NCBI RefSeq assembly: GCF_000185905.1
Contig: NC_014923.1
Location: 4,549,501 to 4,613,500, forward strand
DNA length: 64,000 bases
Direction: 5' to 3'
DNA from: Mesorhizobium ciceri biovar biserrulae WSM1271
Lineage (GTDB): Bacteria > Pseudomonadota > Alphaproteobacteria > Rhizobiales > Rhizobiaceae
The position numbers and the translations under genes are program-made. Below the pieces are notes generated by a model that saw only the letters and a list, made by a program, of their open reading frames with translations, ran no database searches and was not told the DNA's origin. Position 1 is the stretch's first letter; the number at the start of each line of letters is the position of its first letter. Shown piece after piece: positions 1-8,346 of the stretch.

Positions 1-1005
1 CTGCTTGACCAGCGCGTTCTTCGGCTCGGTCAGGATCTGGATCAGCGCCGGTTCGTCGAGATCTTCCAGCGTCGCCAGGACTGGCAGACGGCCGACAAAC
101 TCAGGGATGAGACCGAACTTCAACAGATCCTCGGGCTCGACCAGGCGGAAAACATCGCCAGTGCGGCGATCCTCCGGCGAAGCGACGACCGCGCCGAAGC
201 CGATCGACGTCTTGCGGCCGCGATCCGAGATGATCTTGTCCAGCCCGGCGAAGGCGCCGCCGCAGATGAACAGGATGTTGGCTGTATCGACCTGCAGGAA
301 TTCCTGCTGCGGGTGCTTCCTGCCGCCCTGTGGCGGCACGGAGGCGACGGTGCCTTCCATGATCTTCAAGAGCGCCTGCTGCACACCCTCGCCCGACACG
401 TCGCGGGTGATCGAGGGATTGTCCGACTTGCGCGAAATCTTGTCGATTTCGTCGATGTAGACGATGCCGCGCTGGGCGCGCTCGACATTGTAGTCGGCCG
501 ACTGCAACAGCTTCAGGATGATGTTTTCGACGTCCTCGCCGACATAGCCGGCTTCGGTCAGCGTCGTCGCGTCAGCCATGGTGAACGGCACGTCGATGAT
601 GCGGGCCAGCGTCTGCGCGAGCAGCGTCTTGCCGCAACCGGTCGGGCCGATCAAAAGGATGTTGGACTTCGCCAGTTCGACATCGTTGTTCTTGCCGGCA
701 TGCGCGAGGCGCTTGTAGTGATTGTGGACCGCCACCGACAGCACGCGCTTGGCGTAGGGCTGACCGATGACATAGTCGTCGAGAACCTTGAGGATCTCCT
801 GCGGTGTCGGCACGCCTTCGCGCGACTTCACCATCGAGGTCTTGTTCTCTTCACGGATGATGTCCATGCAGAGTTCGACGCACTCGTCGCAGATGAAGAC
901 CGTCGGACCGGCGATCAGCTTGCGCACTTCGTGCTGGCTTTTGCCGCAAAACGAGCAGTAAAGCGTGTTCTTGGAATCGCCGCTGTTGTTGCCGACCTTG
1001 CTCAT
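1..1005 (-). CDS. clpX: ATP-dependent Clp protease ATP-binding subunit ClpX (C-terminus beyond window)
   Basis: AAA+ unfoldase that recognises substrates, unfolds them with ATP and feeds them to ClpP in the cytoplasm. The 335 codons seen start at an ATG preceded by AAAGGACA. An N-terminal C4 zinc-binding domain is visible (Cys17, Cys20, Cys39, Cys42), then Walker A GPTGCGKT at 120-127, Walker B with Asp185/Glu186 in VYIDEIDK, and the GYVG pore loop at 153-156. The family is about 420 residues, so roughly 85-90 C-terminal residues lie beyond the left edge. clpP lies upstream on the same strand, the usual clpP-clpX order, with a gap of about 300 bp that leaves room for a separate clpX promoter. 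Identification is essentially certain. Confidence 0.97.
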   Translation of the reverse strand, partial: MSKVGNNSGDSKNTLYCSFCGKSQHEVRKLIAGPTVFICDECVELCMDIIREENKTSMVKSREGVPTPQEILKVLDDYVIGQPYAKRVLSVAVHNHYKRLAHAGKNNDVELAKSNILLIGPTGCGKTLLAQTLARIIDVPFTMADATTLTEAGYVGEDVENIILKLLQSADYNVERAQRGIVYIDEIDKISRKSDNPSITRDVSGEGVQQALLKIMEGTVASVPPQGGRKHPQQEFLQVDTANILFICGGAFAGLDKIISDRGRKTSIGFGAVVASPEDRRTGDVFRLVEPEDLLKFGLIPEFVGRLPVLATLEDLDEPALIQILTEPKNALVKQ

Positions 1006-1302
1006 TTTCATGTCCTTTCATGGCCGCCCGCCGATGGTCTGGCTGAAAGGGCGCATACTCTATCTATCGCGGGAATCCGCCGCCGCCAGTGTGTCCCGGC
1101 TCCCGCAACGCATTCCGTACGAAACACAAATCAGAAAACGTGGCAATGATTCGCGACAACCCCGCATAAAGCTAAGCCGCCGAAACTCAACATAGCCTTA
1201 ACGTAGGCAATCCTGTCCCCCGAGGGAACAGCCAATTGTGGCCGAAATGCCGCAAGACGCGCCAAAAGCGCGTGATGGTGCCATCCAACTGCCAACTTGC
1301 CT
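1006..1302. other. clpP-clpX intergenic region
   Basis: About 300 bp separate the clpP stop from the clpX start. No credible coding frame is visible. The only structure I see is a weak 6-bp hairpin (ACGCGC, 5-nt loop, GCGCGT) at 1257-1273 just after clpP, without a good T-tract. The segment probably carries the clpX promoter, but I could not place -35/-10 boxes with confidence. Confidence 0.4.
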
Positions 1303-1932
1303 TTATGCCAGCGCCCCTTCGGCCGCCTCGCGCGACGAAATGACCTTGTCAATGAGGCCGAAATCCTTGGCTTCGTCGGCGGTCATGAAATGGTCGCGGT
1401 CGAGCGTTTTCTCGATCTCTTCATAGCTCTTGCCGGTGTGCTTGACGTAGACCTCGTTGAGGCGACGCTTCAGCTTGATGATATCCAGGGCATGGCGCTC
1501 GATGTCGGACGCCTGGCCCTGAAAGCCGCCGGAAGGCTGGTGAACCATGATGCGGGCGTTCGGCGTGGCAAAGCGCATGTCCTTGTGACCGGCAGTCAGG
1601 AGCAGCGAACCCATCGAAGCCGCCTGGCCGATGCAGAGCGTCGACACGGCCGGCTTGATGAACTGCATGGTGTCGTAGATCGCCATGCCCGAGGTGACGA
1701 CGCCGCCCGGCGAATTGATGTAGAGGTTGATTTCCTTCTTCGGATTCTCGGCTTCGAGGAACAAAAGCTGCGCGCAGACCAGCGTCGCCATGCCGTCCTC
1801 GACCGGACCGGTGATGAAAATGATGCGCTCTTTGAGGAGGCGCGAGAAAATGTCGTAGGCCCGCTCGCCGCGATTGGTCTGTTCGACCACCATCGGAACG
1901 AGGTTCATGTAGGTTTCGACGGGGTTCTTCAT
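1303..1932 (-). CDS. clpP: ATP-dependent Clp protease proteolytic subunit ClpP
   Basis: Serine peptidase (family S14) that forms the double-heptamer chamber degrading substrates delivered by ClpX or ClpA. The 209-residue product has the full-length family size. The catalytic triad is intact: Ser106 in QAASMGS, His131 in MVHQPSGG and Asp180 in DRDHFM. The conserved INSPGG segment near residue 73 is also present. It starts with MKNPVETYM, typical of the short alphaproteobacterial propeptide. It lies directly upstream of clpX on the same strand. No truncation or unusual residue is seen. Confidence 0.97.
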   Translation of the reverse strand: MKNPVETYMNLVPMVVEQTNRGERAYDIFSRLLKERIIFITGPVEDGMATLVCAQLLFLEAENPKKEINLYINSPGGVVTSGMAIYDTMQFIKPAVSTLCIGQAASMGSLLLTAGHKDMRFATPNARIMVHQPSGGFQGQASDIERHALDIIKLKRRLNEVYVKHTGKSYEEIEKTLDRDHFMTADEAKDFGLIDKVISSREAAEGALA

Positions 1933-2270
1933 CAGGTATCTCTTATCTCGCGGTGGGATTCCGGCGCCGGGAATGCCGGCAGATCGGGCAGAATCGGTTC
2001 TGGATCGTTATTCCGTAAATAGGATGCCGGCTCGTCCTTGTGCAAGGCCGACCCCTCCTAGCCATCTGGGTAAGTCGAATCAAGCTTTCTGACCAAGGAT
2101 TCGCGGCGGCGGATGCTTCCGCGGGTCCGGAGCCGCATCGCCGGCCCCGCAACGTAGCAGTTTCTTAACCGCGTCACTTAACGAAATGCGCCGAAACCGC
2201 TTTTTTCCGGGACGGCTTCCTCTACAATTCAACGTTGAACCTATGCATAGAGTTCAACAGGGGGAGTGTC
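1933..2270. other. divergent intergenic region between clpP and a secreted-protein gene
   Basis: About 340 bp lie between two divergent starts and must hold promoters for both sides. It contains a small palindrome CAGAATCGGTTCTG at 1989-2002, a direct repeat of CTTAAC (around 2164 and 2177), and the palindrome cluster at 2228-2258 described separately. No coding frame is convincing. Confidence 0.4.
2228..2258. promoter_or_regulatory. candidate operator: overlapping palindromes upstream of the repeat-protein gene
   Basis: TTCAACGTTGAA (2228-2239) is a perfect 12-bp palindrome. Its right half GTTGAAC (2234-2240) pairs again with GTTCAAC (2252-2258) around the palindromic decamer CTATGCATAG (2241-2250), with one unpaired A. 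The cluster ends 12 bp before the start codon. It could be a repressor site or form a hairpin over the ribosome-binding site. No regulator is identified. Confidence 0.4.
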
Positions 2271-2861
2271 ATGCCCGGGAAAACCGCATGCTTCACCATT
2301 GCCGGACTGACCGTGCTCGGCACGATTTCGCAGACGGCGGCCGGCGGCCGCGCCGTCGAATGTTATGAGCCGGTCCGCAGTCCGGCCGTCTACGACACGC
2401 TCTATGAAGACGTGATGATCAGTCCGCCCGGTCAGCAGGTCGACTATATCGCCCCTATCTACGGCACCCGCGAACGCGTGGTGATGACCGTCCCGGCACA
2501 GGTGACCTATGAGGTCGTGCCGGCCGTCACCCGCACCGTCTACCATACGGTCCGGGTCGATGGCGGCGGCTATTCCTGGGAATGGCGCGTCATCCATGGC
2601 CGCAAGGTGCTGTGCAAGGTATGGCACAAGGCGCGCTACGAACGCGTCGCAGAGACCATCGTGATCCGGCCAGAACGCACGCGGCGCGTCGTCATCCCGG
2701 CGCAATACGACAGGATTGCCGAAGAGGTGCTGGTGCGGCCGGAACAAAGGCGCGTCATCGATGTCCCCGCCTCCTACCAGACCGTCGCGCGGCGCGTCTT
2801 GGTCCGCGAAGGTTCATCGGGCTGGCGGCGGGTGCATATTCCCAGGCATTGCCAGGATTAG
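2271..2861 (+). CDS. secreted protein with tandem 23-residue repeats, function unknown
   Basis: No function is recognised. I chose the ATG preceded by GGGGGAG; a TTG 36 bp upstream is less likely. The 196-residue product begins with a hydrophobic signal-like segment ending near residue 24. The C-terminal third consists of three tandem units (residues 121-143, 144-166, 167-191). The first two are exactly 23 residues and share the pattern A-x-Y-x-x-[VI]-A-E-x-[IV]-[LV]-[VI]-RPE-x-x-R-x-V ending in P. A related shorter unit may lie at 66-95. The Val/Arg/Tyr-rich alternating pattern suggests stacked beta strands exported to the periplasm or surface. The next gene starts 49 bp downstream, so the two may be co-transcribed. 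Confidence 0.75.
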   Translation: MPGKTACFTIAGLTVLGTISQTAAGGRAVECYEPVRSPAVYDTLYEDVMISPPGQQVDYIAPIYGTRERVVMTVPAQVTYEVVPAVTRTVYHTVRVDGGGYSWEWRVIHGRKVLCKVWHKARYERVAETIVIRPERTRRVVIPAQYDRIAEEVLVRPEQRRVIDVPASYQTVARRVLVREGSSGWRRVHIPRHCQD

Positions 2862-2910
2862 CGAGCATGGCGTACCCTGCGTCGCAGCGGATCTCCGTTG
2901 GGCTGAGGGC

Positions 2911-4290
2911 ATGCGCGACCTGGAAATTTCCAATCAGGAATTGTCAGACCTTGCCGAAGAAGCCTTGGCGCTTGCCAAAGCTTATTGGGCCTCCCTCGAG
3001 GAACGTCGGACGTATCCCACGACCAGCGGCAAACAGACGACGGAACTCTTCTCGCGGCCTTGGCAGGAGAGCGGTCGTGGTCGGGAAGTCTTGCAGGATT
3101 TCAAGTCGATAGCGGAGCATGTGCGGCCTTCAACCGGCAGGTTCTTCGGTTATGTCGTCGGCTCCGGCGAACCGATCGGCGCGCTGGGGGAATTGCTGGC
3201 TGCGGTGCTCAATCAGAATGTGACGTCGTGGCGCTCGGCACCGGCTGCGACATCGATCGAACGCGCCGTCGTCGAATGGTTGGCGGAGGCTGTCGGTTGC
3301 CCCGGATTTACAGGCAGCCTGTGCGGCGGCGGCTCGACGGCGAACCTCATGGCCCTGGCGATGGTGCGGGAAGCGAAGCTGCCAGCCAACGAAACAGGCG
3401 TGCGACCGTGCGTGATCTATGCTTCCGAGCAAGTGCACATGTCCATTCCCAAGGCCGTCGCGCTGTTGGGGATCGGTAGAAAAAATCTCCGTTTGATCCC
3501 TGTCGACGACAAATTCAGGATGCGGACGGATGCCCTCCAGGCGGCTATTGCCGCCGACCGCGCCATCGGCAACATGCCCATCGCCATCGTGGCCACGGTC
3601 GGCACCATCATCTCCGGTGCGATCGATCCCCTTCCCGAAATCGCAGACATTGCCCGTAGGGAAGCGTTGTGGATGCATGTCGATGGGGCCTATGGGGGAC
3701 TGGCGGCGCTGGCCGTCCCGGAAAAGTTCCAGGGACTGTCTTTGGCGGATTCGCTGTCGCTCGATGCGCACAAATGGCTCTATCAGCCACTCGATTGCGG
3801 CTGCCTGCTCAATCGCCACCCAGACATTGCGCGCACGACTTTCTCGCACAGCGACGACTACGTCAGGATATTGAGCGAAGACCCAACGGAAGCATTTGCA
3901 TTCTTTGAAGAGTCGATCGAACTGTCTCGGCGCTTCCGTGCGCTGAAGCTCTGGATGTCGCTGCAGTATCACGGGCGCCGTGCCTATCGCGAAGCCATCG
4001 CGCGCGATCTCTACCATGCCCAGATGCTGGCACAGGCAATCGCTTCACAGCCGGAGCTTGAGCAGCTTGCGCCGGTATCGCTAAGCGCGGTCTGTTTCCG
4101 TCACCGCTCTAAGGACAATGAAGCGATCCTGCGCCGTGTGATCGCGCGCGGCCGCGTGTATCTGTCGAATGCAACGATCAACGGTCAATTCGCGCTGCGG
4201 GCGTGTTTCGTCAATCACAGGACGACCTTGGATGACGTTCGGGCGATTGTGTCCGAAGTCATTGCCGCCGCAGACGAACTCAATCATTGA
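2911..4290 (+). CDS. PLP-dependent group II decarboxylase (aromatic amino acid decarboxylase-like)
   Basis: Type-I fold PLP enzyme predicted to decarboxylate an amino acid to an amine; the substrate is not determinable from sequence. The frame is open further upstream, but the ATG used here gives 459 residues, the normal family size, and lies after the preceding gene's stop. PLP-binding features: GGGSTAN around 139-145, His176 stacking on the cofactor, Asp258 in HVDGAYGG, and the Schiff-base lysine Lys288 in SLDAHKW. The N-terminal part matches the aromatic-amino-acid/tyrosine decarboxylase family better than glutamate decarboxylases. It converges on a flavin amine-oxidase gene with 25 bp between stops, so a role in amine or N-methyl amino acid metabolism is plausible but inferred. 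Confidence 0.85.
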   Translation: MRDLEISNQELSDLAEEALALAKAYWASLEERRTYPTTSGKQTTELFSRPWQESGRGREVLQDFKSIAEHVRPSTGRFFGYVVGSGEPIGALGELLAAVLNQNVTSWRSAPAATSIERAVVEWLAEAVGCPGFTGSLCGGGSTANLMALAMVREAKLPANETGVRPCVIYASEQVHMSIPKAVALLGIGRKNLRLIPVDDKFRMRTDALQAAIAADRAIGNMPIAIVATVGTIISGAIDPLPEIADIARREALWMHVDGAYGGLAALAVPEKFQGLSLADSLSLDAHKWLYQPLDCGCLLNRHPDIARTTFSHSDDYVRILSEDPTEAFAFFEESIELSRRFRALKLWMSLQYHGRRAYREAIARDLYHAQMLAQAIASQPELEQLAPVSLSAVCFRHRSKDNEAILRRVIARGRVYLSNATINGQFALRACFVNHRTTLDDVRAIVSEVIAAADELNH

Positions 4291-4315
4291 ACCGCTGCGG
4301 ATTTGGCCTCGTGTT

Positions 4316-5419
4316 TCAGGCGACCTCCGCCCGCAGCCATGCCTTCAGACCGGCGATATCCCCATCGCCGACAGCAGCGGCAACGCGCCTGCCGACCGCC
4401 GCGCCGAACTTGTAGCCGTGGCCGGAGCATGCCGAGACAACAAGGCATTTGCCCTTTCCATGCGCCATGAATTTTTCGTCTGATGTGAAAGTGTAGGCGC
4501 AGGTGACGACCTCGGTCACGCGATACTCCGCGATGCGGGCGATCGGCGGCGAAAACAGGTTGCGGATCGCCTCGCCCTCGCCCGCCACCGGCTGACCGTT
4601 CCAGTCGGCGTCGCTGGTCGGCACCCTGTGCAGCCCGGAACCGAATTTCATGCCGGCGCCGCCGGAGGGCGGGATCACATAGCCGTCGATCGCGCCGCCG
4701 ACATCGAGCACGACCGGTGCCGCCTGCCAGGCCGCCTTGAGGTCGGCCGGCGGTTCGACATAGGCAAGTGCGGTTCGATAGGTCTTCAATTCTCCGTCCA
4801 GTTCCGGAAACAGTTTTAGCACCCAGGCGCCTGCGGCGACGACGATGCGGTCGGCCTGCATCGTCTCGCCGCTTTCGAGCACGATGTGGCCGGCTTCGGC
4901 GTCGACCTCGACGACCTTGCTGTTTTCGTAGACATTGGCGCCGTTGGCGCGCAGCCACTTTGCCAGGCCGGACGCGATCTTGCGGCAATGCAGGGCGCCG
5001 CCTTCGGTCGAGAAATAGGCGTAGCGAAACGACCCGGCTTCCAGAAACGGCCAGCGTTTCACGGCTGCATCGGGCTCCAGCAGTTCGAACGGAAAATTGC
5101 CTTCTTCCAGGCCCTCGCGATATTCCTCGGCCTCGTCGCCGGGCTCGCGCGAAATGCAGACAAACCCTCTGGGATCGAGATGGTTTTCGCCGAGGTCGGC
5201 CCACATCTCGTCCCAGGCCTGGTAGGCTTCGGTGATCAGCCGGCCGTAGCCGGTCCCCGCGCGGTAAGCGCGGCGGATGATGCGGTGGTGGTCGCCCGAG
5301 GCGGCCAACGGGTTTGGGATCGGCCCCTGCTCGACGATCGAAACGCTGTGACCCGCCTTGACCAGCGACCACGCGGTCGAGAGGCCGGCAATACCCGCAC
5401 CGACAACGATCACCTTCAT
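4316..5419 (-). CDS. FAD-dependent oxidoreductase, monomeric sarcosine oxidase / SolA-like
   Basis: Predicted flavoprotein of the DAO superfamily that oxidises a secondary amine or N-methyl amino acid. The 367-residue size fits monomeric sarcosine oxidase and N-methyltryptophan oxidase. The dinucleotide fold GAGIAGLS starts at residue 7. Cys307, in TCAYTFTSDE, sits where monomeric sarcosine oxidase attaches FAD covalently, and SGHGYKFG follows at 332-339 as in that family. The ATG giving MKVIVVGAG was chosen because it places the nucleotide-binding strand at the N-terminus; longer starts add an unrelated tail. The gene diverges from the P450 gene with 103 bp between start codons, suggesting a shared control region. 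Confidence 0.82.
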   Translation of the reverse strand: MKVIVVGAGIAGLSTAWSLVKAGHSVSIVEQGPIPNPLAASGDHHRIIRRAYRAGTGYGRLITEAYQAWDEMWADLGENHLDPRGFVCISREPGDEAEEYREGLEEGNFPFELLEPDAAVKRWPFLEAGSFRYAYFSTEGGALHCRKIASGLAKWLRANGANVYENSKVVEVDAEAGHIVLESGETMQADRIVVAAGAWVLKLFPELDGELKTYRTALAYVEPPADLKAAWQAAPVVLDVGGAIDGYVIPPSGGAGMKFGSGLHRVPTSDADWNGQPVAGEGEAIRNLFSPPIARIAEYRVTEVVTCAYTFTSDEKFMAHGKGKCLVVSACSGHGYKFGAAVGRRVAAAVGDGDIAGLKAWLRAEVA

Positions 5420-5522
5420 CAAATCAGACTTTCCGCAGCCGGTCGGCTGGCTCAACGTATTGGATTGCGGGCGCCAACATACGGTCTGGAACCAGGCTGG
5501 CAAGCCGCGCTATTGGTCTGGC

Positions 5523-6773
5523 ATGAGCAAATTGACGCCACCTGCCCTGGCCTTTGATCCAGCCACGCGACATCTGCGGCTCGACCCGCACGAGCCGGCT
5601 TTTTTTCAAAACCCTTATGATGCCTATGCTTTCCTCCACGGCCTATCGAATGCATTCTTCTGGGAAGAATTCGGCTTCTGGTGCTTTGGCGGCTTCGACG
5701 ACGTCAACCGGCTGCTGCGCGACCGCCGTTTCGGCCGCCAGAATCCGGCCGGCATTCCAGACAGTCGCGGTATCGGACAGGACCGCAGCCATCTCAGGGC
5801 TTTCGACGGCGTCGAAGCCAATTCGATGCTGGAACTGGAGCCGCCGGTGCACACGCGGCTGAGAACACTGGTCAACCGCGCCTTCGTCTCGCGTCAGGTC
5901 GAACGGCTGCGGCCGCGTGTCGAGGCTTTGGCCAACGAGCTGATCGACCGTTTCGAACCAGGCAAGACGGTCGACCTGTTGCCTGCCTTCGCGGCGCCCT
6001 TGCCGATCACCATCATTGCCGAAATGCTCGGTGTGCCGGTCGACATGGGGCCGCAACTGCTCGACTGGTCGCACCAGATGGTTGCCATGTACATGCATGG
6101 CCGCACGCGCGCGATCGAAGAGACGGCCAACCGCGCCGCGGGCGAATTTGCCGATTTCCTGCGTTTCCATGTCACCGAGCGACGCAAGAACCCTGGCGAC
6201 GACCTGCTGTCGCTGCTGATCTCGGCGCAGGAGGACGGCAAAAAGCTGTCGGAGGACGAGATGGTGTCCTCGGCGATCCTGCTGCTCAATGCCGGTCATG
6301 AAGCGACAGTGCATCAGACCGGCAACGCTGTCCGTTCGATCCTTATGCAAGGCGGCGATGTCAGCCGCTTCTTCGGCTCACCCGAAGCGACCGCGGCAAC
6401 GGTCGAGGAATGCCTGCGCTTCGACGCGCCGCTGCACATGTTCACGCGCTATGCCTACCAGGAGATCGAAGTCGCGCCTGGCATTGTCGTGCAGCCGGGC
6501 CAGACGATCGGGCTGCTGCTGGGCATGGCCAATCATGACCCGCGCGCCTTCGCCGAACCGCAAGCTTTCCGGCCCGATCGTCCGGACCAGAAGAACGTGT
6601 CATTCGGCGCCGGCATCCATTTCTGCATCGGCGCGCCGCTGGCCAGGCTAGAATTGCAGGTGTCGCTGAAAACCCTGTTCGAACGGCACCCGAAGCTGCA
6701 TCTTGCCGAAAGGCCAAGCTTCCGCGACACTTACCACTTCCATGGGCTGGAAAGGCTCGCCGTCGGCTTTTGA
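5523..6773 (+). CDS. cytochrome P450
   Basis: Heme-thiolate monooxygenase of the soluble bacterial class, 416 residues. The I-helix motif AGHEATVH is at about 257-264, the E-x-x-R pair of the K helix is in EECLRF near 296-300, and the heme ligand is Cys368 in FGAGIHFCIGAPLAR. HTRLRTLVNRAF near 110-121 is the usual C-helix heme contact. The acid-alcohol pair of the I helix reads E-A-T rather than the common D/E-T-T. It needs a ferredoxin and reductase, neither of which is in the window. It diverges from the sarcosine-oxidase-like gene and may act on the same pathway. Confidence 0.92.
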   Translation: MSKLTPPALAFDPATRHLRLDPHEPAFFQNPYDAYAFLHGLSNAFFWEEFGFWCFGGFDDVNRLLRDRRFGRQNPAGIPDSRGIGQDRSHLRAFDGVEANSMLELEPPVHTRLRTLVNRAFVSRQVERLRPRVEALANELIDRFEPGKTVDLLPAFAAPLPITIIAEMLGVPVDMGPQLLDWSHQMVAMYMHGRTRAIEETANRAAGEFADFLRFHVTERRKNPGDDLLSLLISAQEDGKKLSEDEMVSSAILLLNAGHEATVHQTGNAVRSILMQGGDVSRFFGSPEATAATVEECLRFDAPLHMFTRYAYQEIEVAPGIVVQPGQTIGLLLGMANHDPRAFAEPQAFRPDRPDQKNVSFGAGIHFCIGAPLARLELQVSLKTLFERHPKLHLAERPSFRDTYHFHGLERLAVGF

Positions 6774-7050
6774 CGAAGCGCGGATTTGGGCGCCGGCCTA
6801 TTCCAGCCATAGCGCCAGCAGCAACCACAAGGTCGGCTCACCGGACCGCCCACGATGCCCTTCCACGACAAGGCACCGGAAGCTGTCTCAGCCAGTTCCA
6901 GCGAAATAGTCATACGCAGGCAGCACAAGCTTGGGGGAGAGCCTGAAGGCCGTTGCTGGCAGCCCCTGTCGATCCATGCCAAATCGCAAGATCGGTCGAG
7001 CGCGATATATCCGGAAAGGCCTAACTGGTGTCGTCACGGAGAAAGAGACG

Positions 7051-7935
7051 TTGAAGGCCGCACTTGAAAACTACCAAGTCCGAATGCAGCGGGTGCTAGA
7101 CCATATAGACCAGCATCTGGATGACGATCTGGGGCTGGAGGCGTTGAGCGGTGTCGCGGCGTTCTCGAAATACCATTTCCACCGGCAGTTCACGTCCACC
7201 TTCGGGGTGTCCGTGCATCGCTATGTCCAGCTCGCCCGCATGAAGCGTGCTTCGTACAGACTTGCCGAAAGTGACGCCCAAAGCGTCACCGACATAGCCA
7301 TGGATGCCGGTTACGACGCGCCGGATGCCTTCGCCCGCGCCTTTCGGCAACGGTTCGGACAATCGCCGTCGTCGTTCCGGAAGTCTCCCGACTGGGGGTC
7401 GTGGCTCGTGGCCTTCGGGCCCCTCGAAAAAGCAAGGAACACGCTTATGCAGATAATCTTTGAACACGACGACGTGACGATCCGCGATGTGCCCACAACG
7501 CCGGTGGCGATCATGGAGCACCGTGGAGACCGGGCGACGCTCCAGGACACCATCCAGCGGTTCATCGCCTGGCGCAAGGCGGCGGGCTTGTCGCCCGAGA
7601 CAAGCCCGACCTTCAACGTCTTCCGTTCCGAAAGGGAGCCCGCGGTCCCGGCTGACTACAGCATGGACATTTGTGCCGGGACAGACCGGCCGATCGAGGC
7701 GAATGACGGGCAGATGAAGGCTGGCGTGATCCCCGGCGGGCGCTGCGCGGTGCTGCGCTACCCTGGCAATACCAACAATCTCGAACCCGCAGCACTTTAT
7801 CTTTATCGTGAATGGCTTCCGGCCAGCGGCGAGGAAGCACGCGACTTTCCGATCTATTGCCAACGACATCTGTCCCACTTCCCGGAGGGCCCGCTACGCG
7901 AAGTGGTCGTTGAACTCTTTCTGCCTCTGAAATAG
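7051..7935 (+). CDS. AraC-family transcriptional regulator with GyrI-like effector domain
   Basis: DNA-binding regulator: two AraC helix-turn-helix motifs occupy roughly the first 105 residues, with the signature FHRQFTSTFG and later AFRQRFGQSPSSFR. A GyrI-like small-molecule-binding domain (about residues 145-290) follows, as in Rob/SoxS-type multidrug sensors. The start is uncertain: TTG at this position has GGAG nine bases upstream and gives 294 residues, normal for this architecture; an in-frame ATG lies 75 bp upstream. The ligand is unknown. It follows the P450 on the same strand after about 280 bp, so it may be independent. Confidence 0.85.
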   Translation: MKAALENYQVRMQRVLDHIDQHLDDDLGLEALSGVAAFSKYHFHRQFTSTFGVSVHRYVQLARMKRASYRLAESDAQSVTDIAMDAGYDAPDAFARAFRQRFGQSPSSFRKSPDWGSWLVAFGPLEKARNTLMQIIFEHDDVTIRDVPTTPVAIMEHRGDRATLQDTIQRFIAWRKAAGLSPETSPTFNVFRSEREPAVPADYSMDICAGTDRPIEANDGQMKAGVIPGGRCAVLRYPGNTNNLEPAALYLYREWLPASGEEARDFPIYCQRHLSHFPEGPLREVVVELFLPLK

Positions 7936-7989
7936 CTCGGCAGGACAGCGGTTTGCCCCCCCGATCGCGAGCATCATGGCGACGCGAGA

Positions 7990-8340
7990 TCAAAGCTTGA
8001 TCACATACTCCTTGCGAGTCGTTTCAAGCACTTCCCAGCTGCCCTTGAAGCCGGGCTTCAGCACAAAGCTGTCGCCGGTCTTGACGGTGCGCGCTTGCCC
8101 ACCGTCCTCCGCGATCACCGAAACGCCGGACAGGATGTGGCAGAACTCCCACTCGTCATAGACGATGCGCCATTTGCCCGGGGTCGATTCCCATATGCCG
8201 GCATAGAGGCCGCCGTCGCGCTCCTCGACATTCCAGGTACGGAATTTGGGATCGCCCGAGATCAGCCGGTCGGGCGCCGGTGCACCTTGTTCGGCGTCGA
8301 CAGCGTCGACGCCGATGGAAAGAAATTTTGACTCGCTCAT
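7990..8340 (-). CDS. cupin domain-containing protein (DUF861 / EutQ-like)
   Basis: Small single-domain cupin, 116 residues, of the DUF861 type: WNVEERDGG, GIWESTPGKWR, then EFCHILSGVSVIAEDGG and GDSFVLKPG, the paired cupin motifs. It is probably cytosolic; such proteins bind small organic acids or metals, but function is rarely known. It starts six bases after the metY stop on the same strand, so it is almost certainly co-transcribed with metY. That suggests, without proving, a link to sulfur amino acid metabolism. Confidence 0.85.
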   Translation of the reverse strand: MSESKFLSIGVDAVDAEQGAPAPDRLISGDPKFRTWNVEERDGGLYAGIWESTPGKWRIVYDEWEFCHILSGVSVIAEDGGQARTVKTGDSFVLKPGFKGSWEVLETTRKEYVIKL

Positions 8341-8346
8341 GATCGG

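Noticed and set aside
2160..2185. A CtrA binding site from the two CTTAAC repeats
   Set aside because: The spacing between the TTAA halves is nine bases rather than the seven of the CtrA consensus.
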